Virus record (IMG/VR): IMGVR_UViG_3300017987_004445
Coordinates: 1 to 60,010 of that record
DNA from: a virus
Length of the DNA: 60,010 nucleotides
Strand: one strand, 5' to 3'
The notes under the pieces were generated by a model. That model had not been told where the DNA came from, did no database searches, and worked only from the letters and a program-made list of their open reading frames with translations. Of the stretch, positions 49,957 through 59,496 are shown in pieces (the stretch's first letter is position 1; each line of letters opens with the position of its first letter). The position numbers and the translations under genes were made by a program.

Positions 49957-52900
49957 TTATGATGAATTGTTTGCAGAAATATCTCAGCCCACCGCTACCG
50001 TTTTTGATGAGATTCGCAAAACCAAGGCCGGTGAGCCTTCTTCCTTAATACGCTCTCAGCCTATTGGTGGTGATTACTATCAGGCTTCACAGGAAGCTGT
50101 GACGGCTAAAACAATAACCGAGGCAGTGGCCCGGGAGAGATTGAAGGCCAAGGGCGTAGCGGAATTACCTGCTGAAACTGCTGATTATGATAACTTATTT
50201 GATGAGATAAGCCAGCCTGTACCTACCCCAGAGGAAGAAACCTCAAACATTTTAAGTGAGTTGAAGAAGGCCTTTAGTCGTGGCGAAAAGGACCGTATTG
50301 TAAATGAAATGTACGCCCAAGAAATGGAGGGGTCGAGGCCAAAGGGTGAAGCTCTTGCGTTTAAAAGGAAACTTGAAAAGCTTGAAAGGGAAGACCCTGT
50401 AGAAGCCAACAATTTTCTCACAAAAGGCTTGACTGGTTTTGCAAGAATGACTCCGATGTTGCTCAAGGGTATTTATGAGGGTCAGAAGTACGGAATGGGT
50501 GGTGCGGGTGCTGGGGCAACTGCCGCTTTAGTTGCCGGTCAAGCTGGGCCACAGATAGTCACCCCGGAGGAAGTTGTCACGGTTCCGGTTGCTGCTGCCA
50601 CGGGCTATGCTCTTGGGCAAGGCTTTGGCCAAACAAATTATTGGAGAAGACAAGGTGCCGCAGAAGTTTTTTCGGAATTGACAGAAAAAGGTGTGGACGC
50701 AAAGACAGCTCGTTTGATAGGAGAAGCTGCTGGCGTACCATATGCACTTATAGAGCAAGCCCAATTTTTGCGTGCCGTTCCAGGTTTTAAGAATCTCAAG
50801 AATTTGTTTACAAAAAGTCTTATTAGAAATGCTTTACGTCTTGCAAAAGAACGCGGAATTGATGTTGCAGAACAGACATTACAAGAAGGGTTGCAAAAGG
50901 TAATCACGGAAACAGGTGTTGAGATTGCGGATTATATTGAGGGCACAAAAGGCACTAAAGACGTTAAAGACTCGGCAAAAAACGTGCTAAAACAGGGTGT
51001 ACAGGAAATGAAGGATGTGTTGCCGACGATGACGGTAATGCTTGGCCCAAAAACTTTGACGCAAGCTGCTGCAACTCCATATATGACAAAACAGATACAA
51101 AAGGAAGAGCAGGGGAAAACTGAAGAAGGGGTTAAGCCCAAAATAACCCCGGAAGAGCCTGAAGCTTTTGGCAAAGCCGCTCTCGAAGATGTTTTGAAGG
51201 AACCCACGGCAGGGGAATTGGAGAAGGTTGAGGATGTCTATAAAGGTGAAGAGGGGCCTGTTATTGATGAAGGGGTTGAGAAGGTAGAAGAAAAGGTTGA
51301 GCCTTCCGTGCCTCCTGAAATTGTTGATCCCGTGAAGGCTATTGATGCTGAAATGCAAGTAGCTGAGACAGACCGTGAAAGAAGATTATTGCAGGAAAAG
51401 AAGGAAAACGTTGTTGATGATTTATTTAATGAACCAGGGGCTATGGCATATAGCAACAAGGAAGGCCAAAAGAGCCTAAAGAAATTGGATGAGGCCAATA
51501 TCCCGTATACTTATGGCCGCATTGATATTGAGGGAATGAATACTGCAAATACCCACTATGGGAGTCATGGTGAGGCTGATGTGGCTATGAGAAAAATAAT
51601 AGGGCAGAATGTCATAAAAGATATAGTGGATGCCGGAGGTATTGTATTTAAGGGTGGTAAGGCTGATGAAGTTAAGTTTGCTATCCCAAACATGAGCGTT
51701 GAAGATGTGAATGCATTAATGGAGCGTGCACAGGACAAGGGCGTAGAAGCCAGGGACAGGGAAGGAATAGGTGGATTAACGCATCAAAAATACAATATCA
51801 AGAATTATGGTGCTTTGGATATTACATACGCAGTTGTAGAGGGGCAGCCCGGTAAATACGGGGAAATGGATCGTGAGGCTGACAAGTGGGAAGGTTTCAT
51901 GAAGGCCCGAAAACTTGACATTGCCGGAAAAAAATATAGATTAAGAGGTAGGGAGCTAAATAATGTCGTTCGAAGCATCATTAGAAAGGCTAGGGCTGTC
52001 GGTAAATTCGACCCCGAGGCAATTAATAGAGCACTTGGCGAAGGACAGTTCGGACCCGAGGCTACAGAAGGCCGCCCAGGAACACCTCAAAGAGTATCCG
52101 GAAAAAAGCCCACCCGCAAAGGCTTAAGTCTCACACAGAGAGAAACGGCCTCAGTTTCAAAGCAAATGTTCCAAGAAGGAAGATTTGCCGATGAAGCAAA
52201 TACTGAGCGCGTAAAAGCCGAGGAACTTTTTACCAAATTCCGCAATCGCAAATTCACTGTAGGGGGTGTTGAGCATACCATATATCGATCTGGGACGAAA
52301 ATTGAAGTACGGCCAGACAATGCCCCTTCTTACAAGATTGAGCTTGATGATGAGGTTTGGACAGATCCCGTAGAACGGATTGAAAAACCACAAAAAGAGA
52401 CTGAGATTGAAAAGAAGCCTAAAAAGCCCATTTCAGAAGATGAAGTTCCTTTTGCCAAAGAGCCGCCCAAACCCTCTGAAAAGGCCGTAGAGGCCCCTAC
52501 AAAGGCCAAACCCCCTAAAGTTGAACCCAAGCCCCCAGCTCCTGCTGCAAAGCCTTCTGAAGCGCTTAAACAGACCCCTATCACAAAAGAAGCTGTAAAA
52601 GAGGAGTTTAGCCGTCAAATAAAGGCTGTTCATAAGAAAGCCAGGGGCAAAATTCGGGATGTGCGGGTATCTGAATACCACGTCATTCGCAACAAGCAGG
52701 GCAAGCCCATGAGGACTGGCAATCTTGAGCAAGAGGGTGCCTTGGCTCATATTGACGAAAGCCCTACTGGGGATGTTACAATTACCATAAGCCCGCGCGT
52801 GTCTCAGGAAGATTTGGCTTGGGCAATATCGCACGAAATAGGCCATTTTGGATTAGCCCGCGTTATTCGATCCCGGCCAAAGCTTGGGAAACAGCTTGAC

Positions 52901-55900
52901 ACCCTGTATAAAATTGATAAAGACACTGATTTTGTTAAGAAATTACGGGAAACATACAGGAATGTTTCCGAAGATGCCTTTTTGGAGGAGTGGGCTTTGG
53001 CACGCCTTGGACAAATGGGCAACCTCGACCAGCTCAGTAAACGCGAACAGGGTATTGTAAAGAACCTTGTGCGGATAGTTAAAGAATTCTATGCCGAGAT
53101 TCAGGCAAAATTGAAAGGGGAAGCCAGATCCCCCAACATGGATAAGGTTTTGCGTGGCCTTGTTAGGGAGATGGGCAAGGAAAGGATAGCCAAGGTGTCG
53201 AAGGGGGCTAAGGAAGTCCAGAGGTTCGCCAAGAAGCCTCCCAAGGGCTATACATCTTTGGAGGTGGAGCATGCAAAGGATCAGCCCAAGACCGCGCCTA
53301 TTCCAAAGCTTACACCACAACAGAAGGCGGAGAAGCGCATATTTGATGAACAGGGTAAGGTTACGGAAAAGACATTTGACCGCATGGTGCGCATGATTCA
53401 GGACAGGTTTTACCGTCTCAAGGTTCTGCAAACGGCAAAAACAGGTGATAAACTAAGCGAGAAAGAGAACGCCTATTTACAGCAGGAGATAATGCACAGC
53501 AAGGCAGAGGCCGCTTTAGATGCTTTGATGAGTGACCACATTAAGCCATTGGAAAAAAAGCTCCAGGCTTCGGGTTTGACTCTTGATGAATTTGAGTCAT
53601 ACTTATACGCCAAACACGCGCGTGAACGCAATGAAACTATTAGGGAGCGTGATCCCAAAAATGATGCGGGTTCGGGCATGACGGACGCTGATGCTGATGC
53701 CATTCTTAAGGAATTCGACAATTTAAAACTCACAAAAACCCTTGAAAACTTGGCACAGCATGTATATGACATGAACGACCGCGCACTCTCTAAGAAGCTG
53801 GAAGCCGGATTGTTAAGTAAAGACCAGGTTAAGGGGTTCAAGAAGTGGAAATATTATGTGCCTTTGCGTGGGATAGGCGAACCCGAGACGGATAAAGTTG
53901 CCGCTAGACAGAAGGGTCGTGGATTTGATATAAGAGGCAAGCAAATAACCGCTGCTTTGGGTCGCAGAACCAAGGCACATAATTTGCTTGCCAACACTCT
54001 TGCTCAGGCAAATCTTGCGATTGTGGACTCTAATCGCAATAAAGTTGCTCAGGCTTTTCTTAATTTCGTGAAGAATAATCCTGATGAAAACCTTTGGACC
54101 GTAGACAAGCCCATTACCAAGCGACGTTTGAATAAATCTACAGGTGAAGTTGAAACCTATGAAACTGCCGCGCCTTTTACTTTAGAGGACATTCAAAAAC
54201 ACGGTCATCCCATGCGCGTTAAAGTGAATGGTGAAGAGAGTGTAATACTAATCAAGGACCCGGCGCTTGCAAAGGCCATGCTTAATTTAGACGCTGATAA
54301 AAGCGGTAAATTGCTTCATACTCTGGCCACGGCAAATCGATGGCTGGCAATGGTTAATACTTCATTGGTGCCGGAATTCATGCTGGCAAATTTCACACGT
54401 GATTTACAAACTGCGATGGTGAATATGGGTGGTGAATATTCGGCAAGCACTGCTAAAGATATAGGGAAGAAGATTTTCCCGGCAATGCGGGGTACGTGGC
54501 AGGCAATGCACGGCAAAACCGATACCGAATATGCGAAGTGGTATAATGAATTTGTGAATGCTGGTGGTAAGGTCGGTTTTTTTGCAATGAAGAACGTTGA
54601 AACGATCCAGAAAGATTTAATGAGGGAAGTCAGCGTTTTAAAGGGTGGCAAGAAGGCTGTTGCTATCAAAACCTATAGGGCGGTTATGGGCACCGTGAAT
54701 GATTTAAATGCAGCGGTTGAAAACGCAACGCGCTTAGCAACCTATATAACCATGCGAGAACAGGGTTTGAGCAAGTCCAAAGCCGCGAGCGTAGCTAAAA
54801 ATGTTACGGTAAATTTTAATCGTAAGGGGGAGATGGGGGGATTGGTAAATGGATTGTATTTATTTGCCAATGCCAGCATACAGGGTACTGCAAGAATATT
54901 TAAGGCTTTGGGTAATCCGCGCGTTCAAAAAATTGTTGGCGGGATTGCATTAGGTTCTTTTTCTTTGGCTCAATACAACCGCTGGGCTGGCGGCAAGGAT
55001 GACGATGACGAAGATTATTATGATAAAATTCCTAACTGGATAAAGCAAAACAATATCGTGATTATGTGGCCCGGAAGCAAAGGCGCTTATGTAAGGGTTC
55101 CGGTGCCTTATGGTTACAATATATTCTATGCCGCTGGACAAGCCGCTGATGTGGCTATTAAACAGAAAAAGCCGCTTGAAGGCGCGATGATGGTGGCAGG
55201 TGCCTTTGGAGACGCTTTCAACCCCTTGGGTGTGGCCCCTACAGCAATACAAACGTTTACACCATCGCAAGCCAGGTGGTTGGTGGATTTGTCAATCAAT
55301 AAAAATTTCTTTGGCGCTCCCATCAAAAAAGAGCAGAAGTATGGTCCTGAAATGGCTCAGAGTTTTTTGGCGTTCAAGCGCACAAGCGAATTAAGCAAAA
55401 AAATAGCACAGAGCATAACGACTATGCTTGGCGGTGGCAAATATGAGCCTGCGTTGGCTGGCACGCCTTTTGAAGATATTGCAAATTTAAGCCCCGATCA
55501 AATGGATTACGTGTTTAAATATGCTACTGGCGGCATGGGCCGCACATTTGGGCAGTTGATAGACATTGGTGCCAAACTCGGTACGGGTAAGGCTTCACGT
55601 ATTCAATCAAACAAGATTCCGTTTGTGCGTAGGTTCTATGGAAAAGTTGATACGTACCAAGACACTCAGGAGATGTGGAAGAGGTTGGACAAGATTGAAA
55701 TGAAGCGTGCGCAGTATGAGCATTTAAAACAGACCGATATACCACGTGCATATGAATATTATAGTAAAAACAAGCCGATATTGCTATTTACCGAAAAAGT
55801 GAACAACCCCAAAACAGGTAGAAAAATTCTACGCATTAATCAGAAATTGAAAAGGTTTTATGATTTACGCGAACAAAGGGAGAAATTTGATAGTTTAGGC

Positions 55901-55999
55901 GATGCTAAAACAGTTGATTATCTTGATAAGGAAATAAATGGATTTGTTAAGAGGTTTAATGCAGAATATGATTACATGGTAAAAGGTGGTGGCTCATGA
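49949..55999 (+). CDS. Giant polyvalent virion protein (GGDEF-like, zincin, LPD38-like), 2016 aa
   Basis: TTG 49949 lies after AAGGAAGGGAAG and overlaps the previous stop. N-terminal motif YDELFAEISQP recurs as YDNLFDEISQP. A Gly/Ala-rich membrane-like region lies at about 169-230. Residues about 520-640 look like a GGDEF-type nucleotidyl-cyclase fold (DIEGMNTANTHYG, then FKGGKADEVKFAIP) with the catalytic signature altered. HEIGH at 962-966 is a zinc-peptidase motif. Further on, YLYAKHARERN and, at about 1460-1800, NTSLVPEFMLANFTRDLQ resemble large-polyvalent-protein domains (LPD38 type). Such proteins are packed in the virion and injected with DNA to act early in the host. Confidence 0.75.
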   Translation: MANYDELFAEISQPTATVFDEIRKTKAGEPSSLIRSQPIGGDYYQASQEAVTAKTITEAVARERLKAKGVAELPAETADYDNLFDEISQPVPTPEEETSNILSELKKAFSRGEKDRIVNEMYAQEMEGSRPKGEALAFKRKLEKLEREDPVEANNFLTKGLTGFARMTPMLLKGIYEGQKYGMGGAGAGATAALVAGQAGPQIVTPEEVVTVPVAAATGYALGQGFGQTNYWRRQGAAEVFSELTEKGVDAKTARLIGEAAGVPYALIEQAQFLRAVPGFKNLKNLFTKSLIRNALRLAKERGIDVAEQTLQEGLQKVITETGVEIADYIEGTKGTKDVKDSAKNVLKQGVQEMKDVLPTMTVMLGPKTLTQAAATPYMTKQIQKEEQGKTEEGVKPKITPEEPEAFGKAALEDVLKEPTAGELEKVEDVYKGEEGPVIDEGVEKVEEKVEPSVPPEIVDPVKAIDAEMQVAETDRERRLLQEKKENVVDDLFNEPGAMAYSNKEGQKSLKKLDEANIPYTYGRIDIEGMNTANTHYGSHGEADVAMRKIIGQNVIKDIVDAGGIVFKGGKADEVKFAIPNMSVEDVNALMERAQDKGVEARDREGIGGLTHQKYNIKNYGALDITYAVVEGQPGKYGEMDREADKWEGFMKARKLDIAGKKYRLRGRELNNVVRSIIRKARAVGKFDPEAINRALGEGQFGPEATEGRPGTPQRVSGKKPTRKGLSLTQRETASVSKQMFQEGRFADEANTERVKAEELFTKFRNRKFTVGGVEHTIYRSGTKIEVRPDNAPSYKIELDDEVWTDPVERIEKPQKETEIEKKPKKPISEDEVPFAKEPPKPSEKAVEAPTKAKPPKVEPKPPAPAAKPSEALKQTPITKEAVKEEFSRQIKAVHKKARGKIRDVRVSEYHVIRNKQGKPMRTGNLEQEGALAHIDESPTGDVTITISPRVSQEDLAWAISHEIGHFGLARVIRSRPKLGKQLDTLYKIDKDTDFVKKLRETYRNVSEDAFLEEWALARLGQMGNLDQLSKREQGIVKNLVRIVKEFYAEIQAKLKGEARSPNMDKVLRGLVREMGKERIAKVSKGAKEVQRFAKKPPKGYTSLEVEHAKDQPKTAPIPKLTPQQKAEKRIFDEQGKVTEKTFDRMVRMIQDRFYRLKVLQTAKTGDKLSEKENAYLQQEIMHSKAEAALDALMSDHIKPLEKKLQASGLTLDEFESYLYAKHARERNETIRERDPKNDAGSGMTDADADAILKEFDNLKLTKTLENLAQHVYDMNDRALSKKLEAGLLSKDQVKGFKKWKYYVPLRGIGEPETDKVAARQKGRGFDIRGKQITAALGRRTKAHNLLANTLAQANLAIVDSNRNKVAQAFLNFVKNNPDENLWTVDKPITKRRLNKSTGEVETYETAAPFTLEDIQKHGHPMRVKVNGEESVILIKDPALAKAMLNLDADKSGKLLHTLATANRWLAMVNTSLVPEFMLANFTRDLQTAMVNMGGEYSASTAKDIGKKIFPAMRGTWQAMHGKTDTEYAKWYNEFVNAGGKVGFFAMKNVETIQKDLMREVSVLKGGKKAVAIKTYRAVMGTVNDLNAAVENATRLATYITMREQGLSKSKAASVAKNVTVNFNRKGEMGGLVNGLYLFANASIQGTARIFKALGNPRVQKIVGGIALGSFSLAQYNRWAGGKDDDDEDYYDKIPNWIKQNNIVIMWPGSKGAYVRVPVPYGYNIFYAAGQAADVAIKQKKPLEGAMMVAGAFGDAFNPLGVAPTAIQTFTPSQARWLVDLSINKNFFGAPIKKEQKYGPEMAQSFLAFKRTSELSKKIAQSITTMLGGGKYEPALAGTPFEDIANLSPDQMDYVFKYATGGMGRTFGQLIDIGAKLGTGKASRIQSNKIPFVRRFYGKVDTYQDTQEMWKRLDKIEMKRAQYEHLKQTDIPRAYEYYSKNKPILLFTEKVNNPKTGRKILRINQKLKRFYDLREQREKFDSLGDAKTVDYLDKEINGFVKRFNAEYDYMVKGGGS

Positions 56000-56244
56000 A
56001 CGGTAATGAAATAAATATCCTCAAGGAGATACATGCTGACGTGAAGGAGCTGTTAAGGTTTCAGGCTACTACTGAACAGAGGTTAAAGACGGGCAGTGAA
56101 AAATTTGGAGATCATGAAAGCAGGGTTCGTAAGCTCGAAAGCCGCGAGTGTCCTATATATAAAGGGCCTCGTGGGTGGATTGTCTATGGCATGATAACCA
56201 TAGGCTTTGTAATATTAGGTCTTTTAAAATATGCGAGTACATAA
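55996..56244 (+). CDS. Holin-like protein with coiled coil and one C-terminal TM segment, 82 aa
   Basis: Residues 1-55 are a charged coiled coil and residues 59-79 (GWIVYGMITIGFVILGLL) a membrane segment. This layout matches XhlA-type proteins found next to endolysins. It overlaps the giant gene by four bases and the amidase by one base (TAATG), so it is likely part of the lysis unit. Confidence 0.65.
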   Translation: MNGNEINILKEIHADVKELLRFQATTEQRLKTGSEKFGDHESRVRKLESRECPIYKGPRGWIVYGMITIGFVILGLLKYAST

Positions 56245-56789
56245 TGGATAAACGAAAAAATACAAACAGAATCATTTTTCATCACAGCAAGTCCCCTGAT
56301 GTTCCGATAGAGACTATAAAGAAATGGCATACCGATAAGCCTCCAAAAGGAAAGGGCTGGGAAGATATTGGCTATCATTTTGTAATCAGGGCCGATGGTG
56401 TTATAGAGACCGGCAGGCCGCTGGAAATGATTGGGGCTCATGCAAAAGGCAGAAACAAGGACAGTATAGGCGTGTGTTTGACTGGAGATTTTAACAAAGA
56501 GTCCCCAACTGGTTTTCAACTCGAATCCTCCAAGGCATTGTATTATTCTGAATGCAAGAAGTATGGGAAGAATTTAGCGGTTGAATTTCACACCCCACTA
56601 AGCCAGGAGTTTCCGTGTCCAGGCGAGAAACTGGAGAGGATAGCTTTTATTACTTCATTAAGGAAAACCCTGGTTCCCAAGGAGGAGAGTAAGCCGATGC
56701 CCAAGAAGTCTTTGATATGGGAAGTCGTAGAGCGCGTTGTGCTGCGAGTTGTAGAATGGCTGGTGGCTCGGTTGCCTAAGCGGAAATAG
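56244..56789 (+). CDS. N-acetylmuramoyl-L-alanine amidase (endolysin)
   Basis: The product (181 aa from ATG 56244) has the Amidase_2/PGRP fold of T7 lysozyme: IIFHHSKSP (zinc His 13/14), GYHFVIRADG, GVCLTGDFN, FHTPLSQEFPCPG (His 116 and Cys 125 as further ligands). The last 30 residues are an amphipathic basic helix. It would cut the peptidoglycan amide bond at the end of infection. It is the last rightward gene, next to the leftward block. Confidence 0.85.
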   Translation: MDKRKNTNRIIFHHSKSPDVPIETIKKWHTDKPPKGKGWEDIGYHFVIRADGVIETGRPLEMIGAHAKGRNKDSIGVCLTGDFNKESPTGFQLESSKALYYSECKKYGKNLAVEFHTPLSQEFPCPGEKLERIAFITSLRKTLVPKEESKPMPKKSLIWEVVERVVLRVVEWLVARLPKRK

Positions 56790-56814
56790 GGGGCAGCGTA
56801 ACCACCCTTTTGGT

Positions 56815-57231
56815 CTATGGTGCCACGATCACCTTTTTGGCGTTCTTGGGTTTGGTTGCAAACTTGGTGAATTTGCTTACCCCTCGCCATACATACCACG
56901 CCCGGAATCTGCTCATGCCATCTTCGCGGCAGACATCCCGTAGACGCTGGTTGATTGTCTTGAACCAATCCTCGCTGAGCTTCTTCATCCGAAGAAGTTG
57001 GTAAAATGCGTCGTGTTCCAGGCTCCCGCGCATGAAGCTTTTGGTATCGATCGTCGGGCCAGATGGACCATCCCATGCGTATCCTTTTTTGATCCTAAGC
57101 GTCCCGTCTGGAAGCAACGTGATGTACTCTGTGGTGATGGTTTCATTTTTTGGCACAACATTGGTCTTTGCCTCATAATCCTGTGCCAGTTGATATTTGT
57201 ATCCCTTTTTGTAGAAAATCTGAGCGTCCAT
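56815..57231 (-). CDS. DUF1353 family protein, 138 aa
   Basis: ATG at 57231 lies behind GGAGG; the frame stays open to 57246. KGYAWDGPSGPTID followed by SFMRGSLEHDAFYQL is the DUF1353 signature, a family common in phage lysis and tail regions with unknown function (metallohydrolase-like histidines). It is convergent with the amidase gene. Confidence 0.8.
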   Translation of the reverse strand: MDAQIFYKKGYKYQLAQDYEAKTNVVPKNETITTEYITLLPDGTLRIKKGYAWDGPSGPTIDTKSFMRGSLEHDAFYQLLRMKKLSEDWFKTINQRLRDVCREDGMSRFRAWYVWRGVSKFTKFATKPKNAKKVIVAP

Positions 57232-57259
57232 CAAATCCACCTCCAATATCCTTCCTCCT

Positions 57260-57454
57260 TTATTTCGGGCAAATCACCTTTATATCTTTTCGTCCATCTT
57301 CAGTGACAACCGTATCTGCAACATAGCATGAATCATGGAATTCTGCATTCTCAAAAAACTCATCAGGTGGCATGTTTTTGGCTATATCCGCTGGAATGAA
57401 ATAGACGTGGGAACAATTGAGAAAGAATAGGGCCACAAAAATTTTCCAATTCAT
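57260..57454 (-). CDS. Small exported protein, 64 aa (possible spanin-like)
   Basis: ATG at 57454 lies after GGAG and overlaps the stop of the upstream membrane gene. The first 19 residues (MNWKIFVALFFLNCSHVYF) are a signal-peptide-like hydrophobic stretch, followed by a soluble acidic domain with two cysteines. There is no good lipobox. Overlap with a two-TM protein suggests a lysis pair, but this is inference. Confidence 0.6.
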   Translation of the reverse strand: MNWKIFVALFFLNCSHVYFIPADIAKNMPPDEFFENAEFHDSCYVADTVVTEDGRKDIKVICPK

Positions 57455-57627
57455 GATCTTATTCTCCGAAAATTCCACAACCACAATAAAAATAGTAGAG
57501 CAAAGGTGCAAATTGCAAACATGCACAAAGCAACCAGGACAAGTGAAGGATATGCTGTTATTCGGTAGCAAAGCCATAAATATACGGCAAACATCAGATC
57601 GAGAAAGCTGTTGATGGCTGTGATCAT
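57451..57627 (-). CDS. Small membrane protein, two TM segments, 58 aa
   Basis: ATG at 57627 is preferred; the frame is open to 57678, but the extra N-terminal part would be encoded by the IS-like hairpin at 57647-57666. Two hydrophobic segments are separated by a short loop, and the C-terminus is basic (RRIRS). This is a holin-like layout. No strong Shine-Dalgarno sequence is seen before 57627. Confidence 0.55.
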   Translation of the reverse strand: MITAINSFLDLMFAVYLWLCYRITAYPSLVLVALCMFAICTFALLFLLWLWNFRRIRS

Positions 57628-57644
57628 GATAAATTCGGCGAGGA

Positions 57645-57777
57645 AACCCGTGGCTTCAGCCATGGGAGGAATCGCCATTCCTTTCGCAAAAAGTTCTTGA
57701 CAACCACCAAATTGTTAGTTGTGCTTCGCATAATTAGCCCTTGGAATCCCACTGCTTTAGCGGTGGGAGGATGTCAA
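57645..57777 (+). mobile_element. IS200/IS605-type end relic (PATE-like MITE)
   Basis: The second hairpin (57747-57768, TCCCACTGC-TTTA-GCGGTGGGA) is followed by GGATGTCAA ending at 57777, the form of IS200/IS605 right ends and TnpB omega-RNA 3' ends. A similar hairpin (57647-57666, GTGGC-TTCA-GCCAT) precedes it, with a TTGACA...TTAGTTGTG segment between that resembles left ends. No transposase or tnpB is present, so it would be a non-autonomous remnant. It touches the 5' region of the gene at 57451. Confidence 0.55.
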
Positions 57778-57783
57778 TTCGTG

Positions 57784-58143
57784 CTATGGTATATTTTCAA
57801 CTACACTCCACACACAGCTAGGCTTCCCGCCTGCCTTGCATACCCTGAGAACAGGCTTACCCTTGGGGTCTTCTGCACTGGGCGGTTCTCTCAGCCTTTT
57901 AACCAATTCCAATTTTTCTAGTTCCGGCAACCTTCTGGAAACCATATATCTGTCAACATCGAAATGCCAAGCAAGTTCTTTAGCGGTTGCCCAAGGGTGC
58001 TTTCTCACCATCTCATAGACCTCTTCTCGCTGTCTTTTGATAGAGGACTTGGCTTCCTGCTCTGCGATATGGCTTGAGTCTGGGTCCTGCTTCCTGCTGG
58101 CGGCAATATCCACATCGAACAGTGAGGTTTGGATAAAAGTCAT
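57784..58143 (-). CDS. Winged-helix DNA-binding protein, 119 aa
   Basis: ATG at 58143 overlaps the stop of the nuclease gene (ATGA). Residues 45-85 (ATAKELAWHFDVDRYMVSRRLPELEKLELV) form a winged helix-turn-helix as in MarR/LexA-type regulators, and the last 30 residues are a basic wing and tail. It may regulate the leftward genes. The gene's 3' end abuts the IS-like relic. Confidence 0.7.
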   Translation of the reverse strand: MTFIQTSLFDVDIAASRKQDPDSSHIAEQEAKSSIKRQREEVYEMVRKHPWATAKELAWHFDVDRYMVSRRLPELEKLELVKRLREPPSAEDPKGKPVLRVCKAGGKPSCVWSVVENIP

Positions 58144-58574
58144 ATTATTGTTCTTTCTGCCAATCCACAATATTCTGATAATACTTTTTTGGCTTCATCA
58201 AAACTATAACAAACCCTACATGCCCAACCCACTTTTTGTAGATTATCCAACCATTCTTTTTGGCTTTGCTGCAATCTGCCTTTTTCGGATTTTAATTCAA
58301 GTGCAAGGCCCAGATAAGCTCCTTTGGGATAGGGTAATAGTAGATCTGGCACACCCGGTTTTACTCCCATTCTCTTAAGTTTCTGAGCCACTGCGGAAAA
58401 GCGTATTCCCAGCCTATTGACCTGGGGCTTTCGTTCTTCACCATTTGGTGAATGAAAAAGCATTTTAAGACATGGATAGTTTTGCTCATTATGAAAAGCC
58501 CATTGAATAAGCTGCATTTGAATTGCTGCTTCTGGTACAAAACTACTGAAAGGTGAATGATATCTACGTGCCAT
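58140..58574 (-). CDS. VRR-NUC domain nuclease, 144 aa
   Basis: ATG at 58574 overlaps the end of the upstream small gene. The pattern QLIQWAF, then LKRMGVKPGVPDLLL, LALELKSEKGRL and Q..WLDNLQKVGW is that of the VRR-NUC family, a PD-(D/E)XK-fold nuclease group (FAN1 and phage relatives); PDLLL and ELK are the catalytic D and E-x-K. It probably cuts branched or recombination DNA of the phage. Confidence 0.8.
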   Translation of the reverse strand: MARRYHSPFSSFVPEAAIQMQLIQWAFHNEQNYPCLKMLFHSPNGEERKPQVNRLGIRFSAVAQKLKRMGVKPGVPDLLLPYPKGAYLGLALELKSEKGRLQQSQKEWLDNLQKVGWACRVCYSFDEAKKVLSEYCGLAERTII

Positions 58575-58707
58575 TTGTTTTATGTTCCGATTTAACCTTA
58601 TCCCAGACCCTTTTAGCTTCTTTAACGAAATCTTCAAACTTTACTCCCTGTTGGATGAGGTATTTGAATAGCGTTTCGAGTATCTTGGTCGTGTGGTACG
58701 TGTTCAC
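58564..58707 (-). CDS. Small helical protein, 47 aa
   Basis: GTG at 58705-58707 lies after GGAGAG, which is inside the end of the upstream gene. The product begins MNTYHTTKIL and is helical (FEDFVKEAKRVWDKVK). It overlaps the nuclease start. Unrecognised; perhaps a partner of the VRR-NUC protein. Confidence 0.6.
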   Translation of the reverse strand: MNTYHTTKILETLFKYLIQQGVKFEDFVKEAKRVWDKVKSEHKTNGT

Positions 58708-59496
58708 CTATTCTCTCCAATTTATTGACTTGATAGATGCAACACGCAACCATTTTAGTATCATCTCCTCAAGGATTTTCTGCGCCTTCTTTGCGTCCGG
58801 GTGCGCTGGCAGTGGTGATTTCACGTAGGCTTCCTGCGCAAGATGAAATAGTCGGTCAGCCTCTTTCTTCACCTGTCCCAACGTCCACTTGCCCGCCTTA
58901 ATCTCCCTTAGCTCATCAGCATCTTTACGGTAAACCTGGAGTTCGCCGTCACCCAGATATTCGATGCCCATACGCAGTAACCTGACAAGGTGTGAGGCGT
59001 TTTTTACATCATAACCGTAACGCTCGACCAGTTCTTTGCGTTTTGCGCCCATGTACCCGTTAAAGGAATAATGGGCCATGCGATGCAGTTGCCCGTGTGC
59101 GTAACCGATGAATGAATGGTAGGCTTGCTTTGAAACAAACATGTCGCGGTTTGCGAGCAGAATTTTTCCAGGCTCAGACACATGGATGTAATGATTTGGG
59201 TTGAGCCACAAGAGCCCCAGCACGTTAGGGTTTTGCTTAAGGAGTAACCGCACGTATTTCCGAAGCTCGTAGGTCACAATATCCCATTCGTCCTGCTTAT
59301 AAACCTTTTGTTCAAAGCGCTGGAGCCCCACATAACAGGATTGCGGCCCGAATGCCACCCCCATCATGTCAATGTCATCAATGGAATCTGGGTTATTCTT
59401 CGGCGTGTGTGTGCCATGCGAGGTCGACCCCATATACCCTAAGAGGAACGTTCCTTCTGGCACCATTTCTTTTGCCACATAGTCTGCGAATTTCAC
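58708..59496 (-). CDS. RlaP-like predicted nucleotidyltransferase, 262 aa
   Basis: GYMGSTSHGTHTP and SIDDIDMMGVAFGP match the GSxxxGT...D-x-D-xxG core of the Pol-beta-type nucleotidyltransferase RlaP family (PF10127). The rest is helical, with charged Lys/Glu. GTG at 59496 follows GAGGAGG. It might repair or tag nucleic acid ends; RlaP enzymes in phages are poorly understood. Confidence 0.75.
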   Translation of the reverse strand: MKFADYVAKEMVPEGTFLLGYMGSTSHGTHTPKNNPDSIDDIDMMGVAFGPQSCYVGLQRFEQKVYKQDEWDIVTYELRKYVRLLLKQNPNVLGLLWLNPNHYIHVSEPGKILLANRDMFVSKQAYHSFIGYAHGQLHRMAHYSFNGYMGAKRKELVERYGYDVKNASHLVRLLRMGIEYLGDGELQVYRKDADELREIKAGKWTLGQVKKEADRLFHLAQEAYVKSPLPAHPDAKKAQKILEEMILKWLRVASIKSINWRE

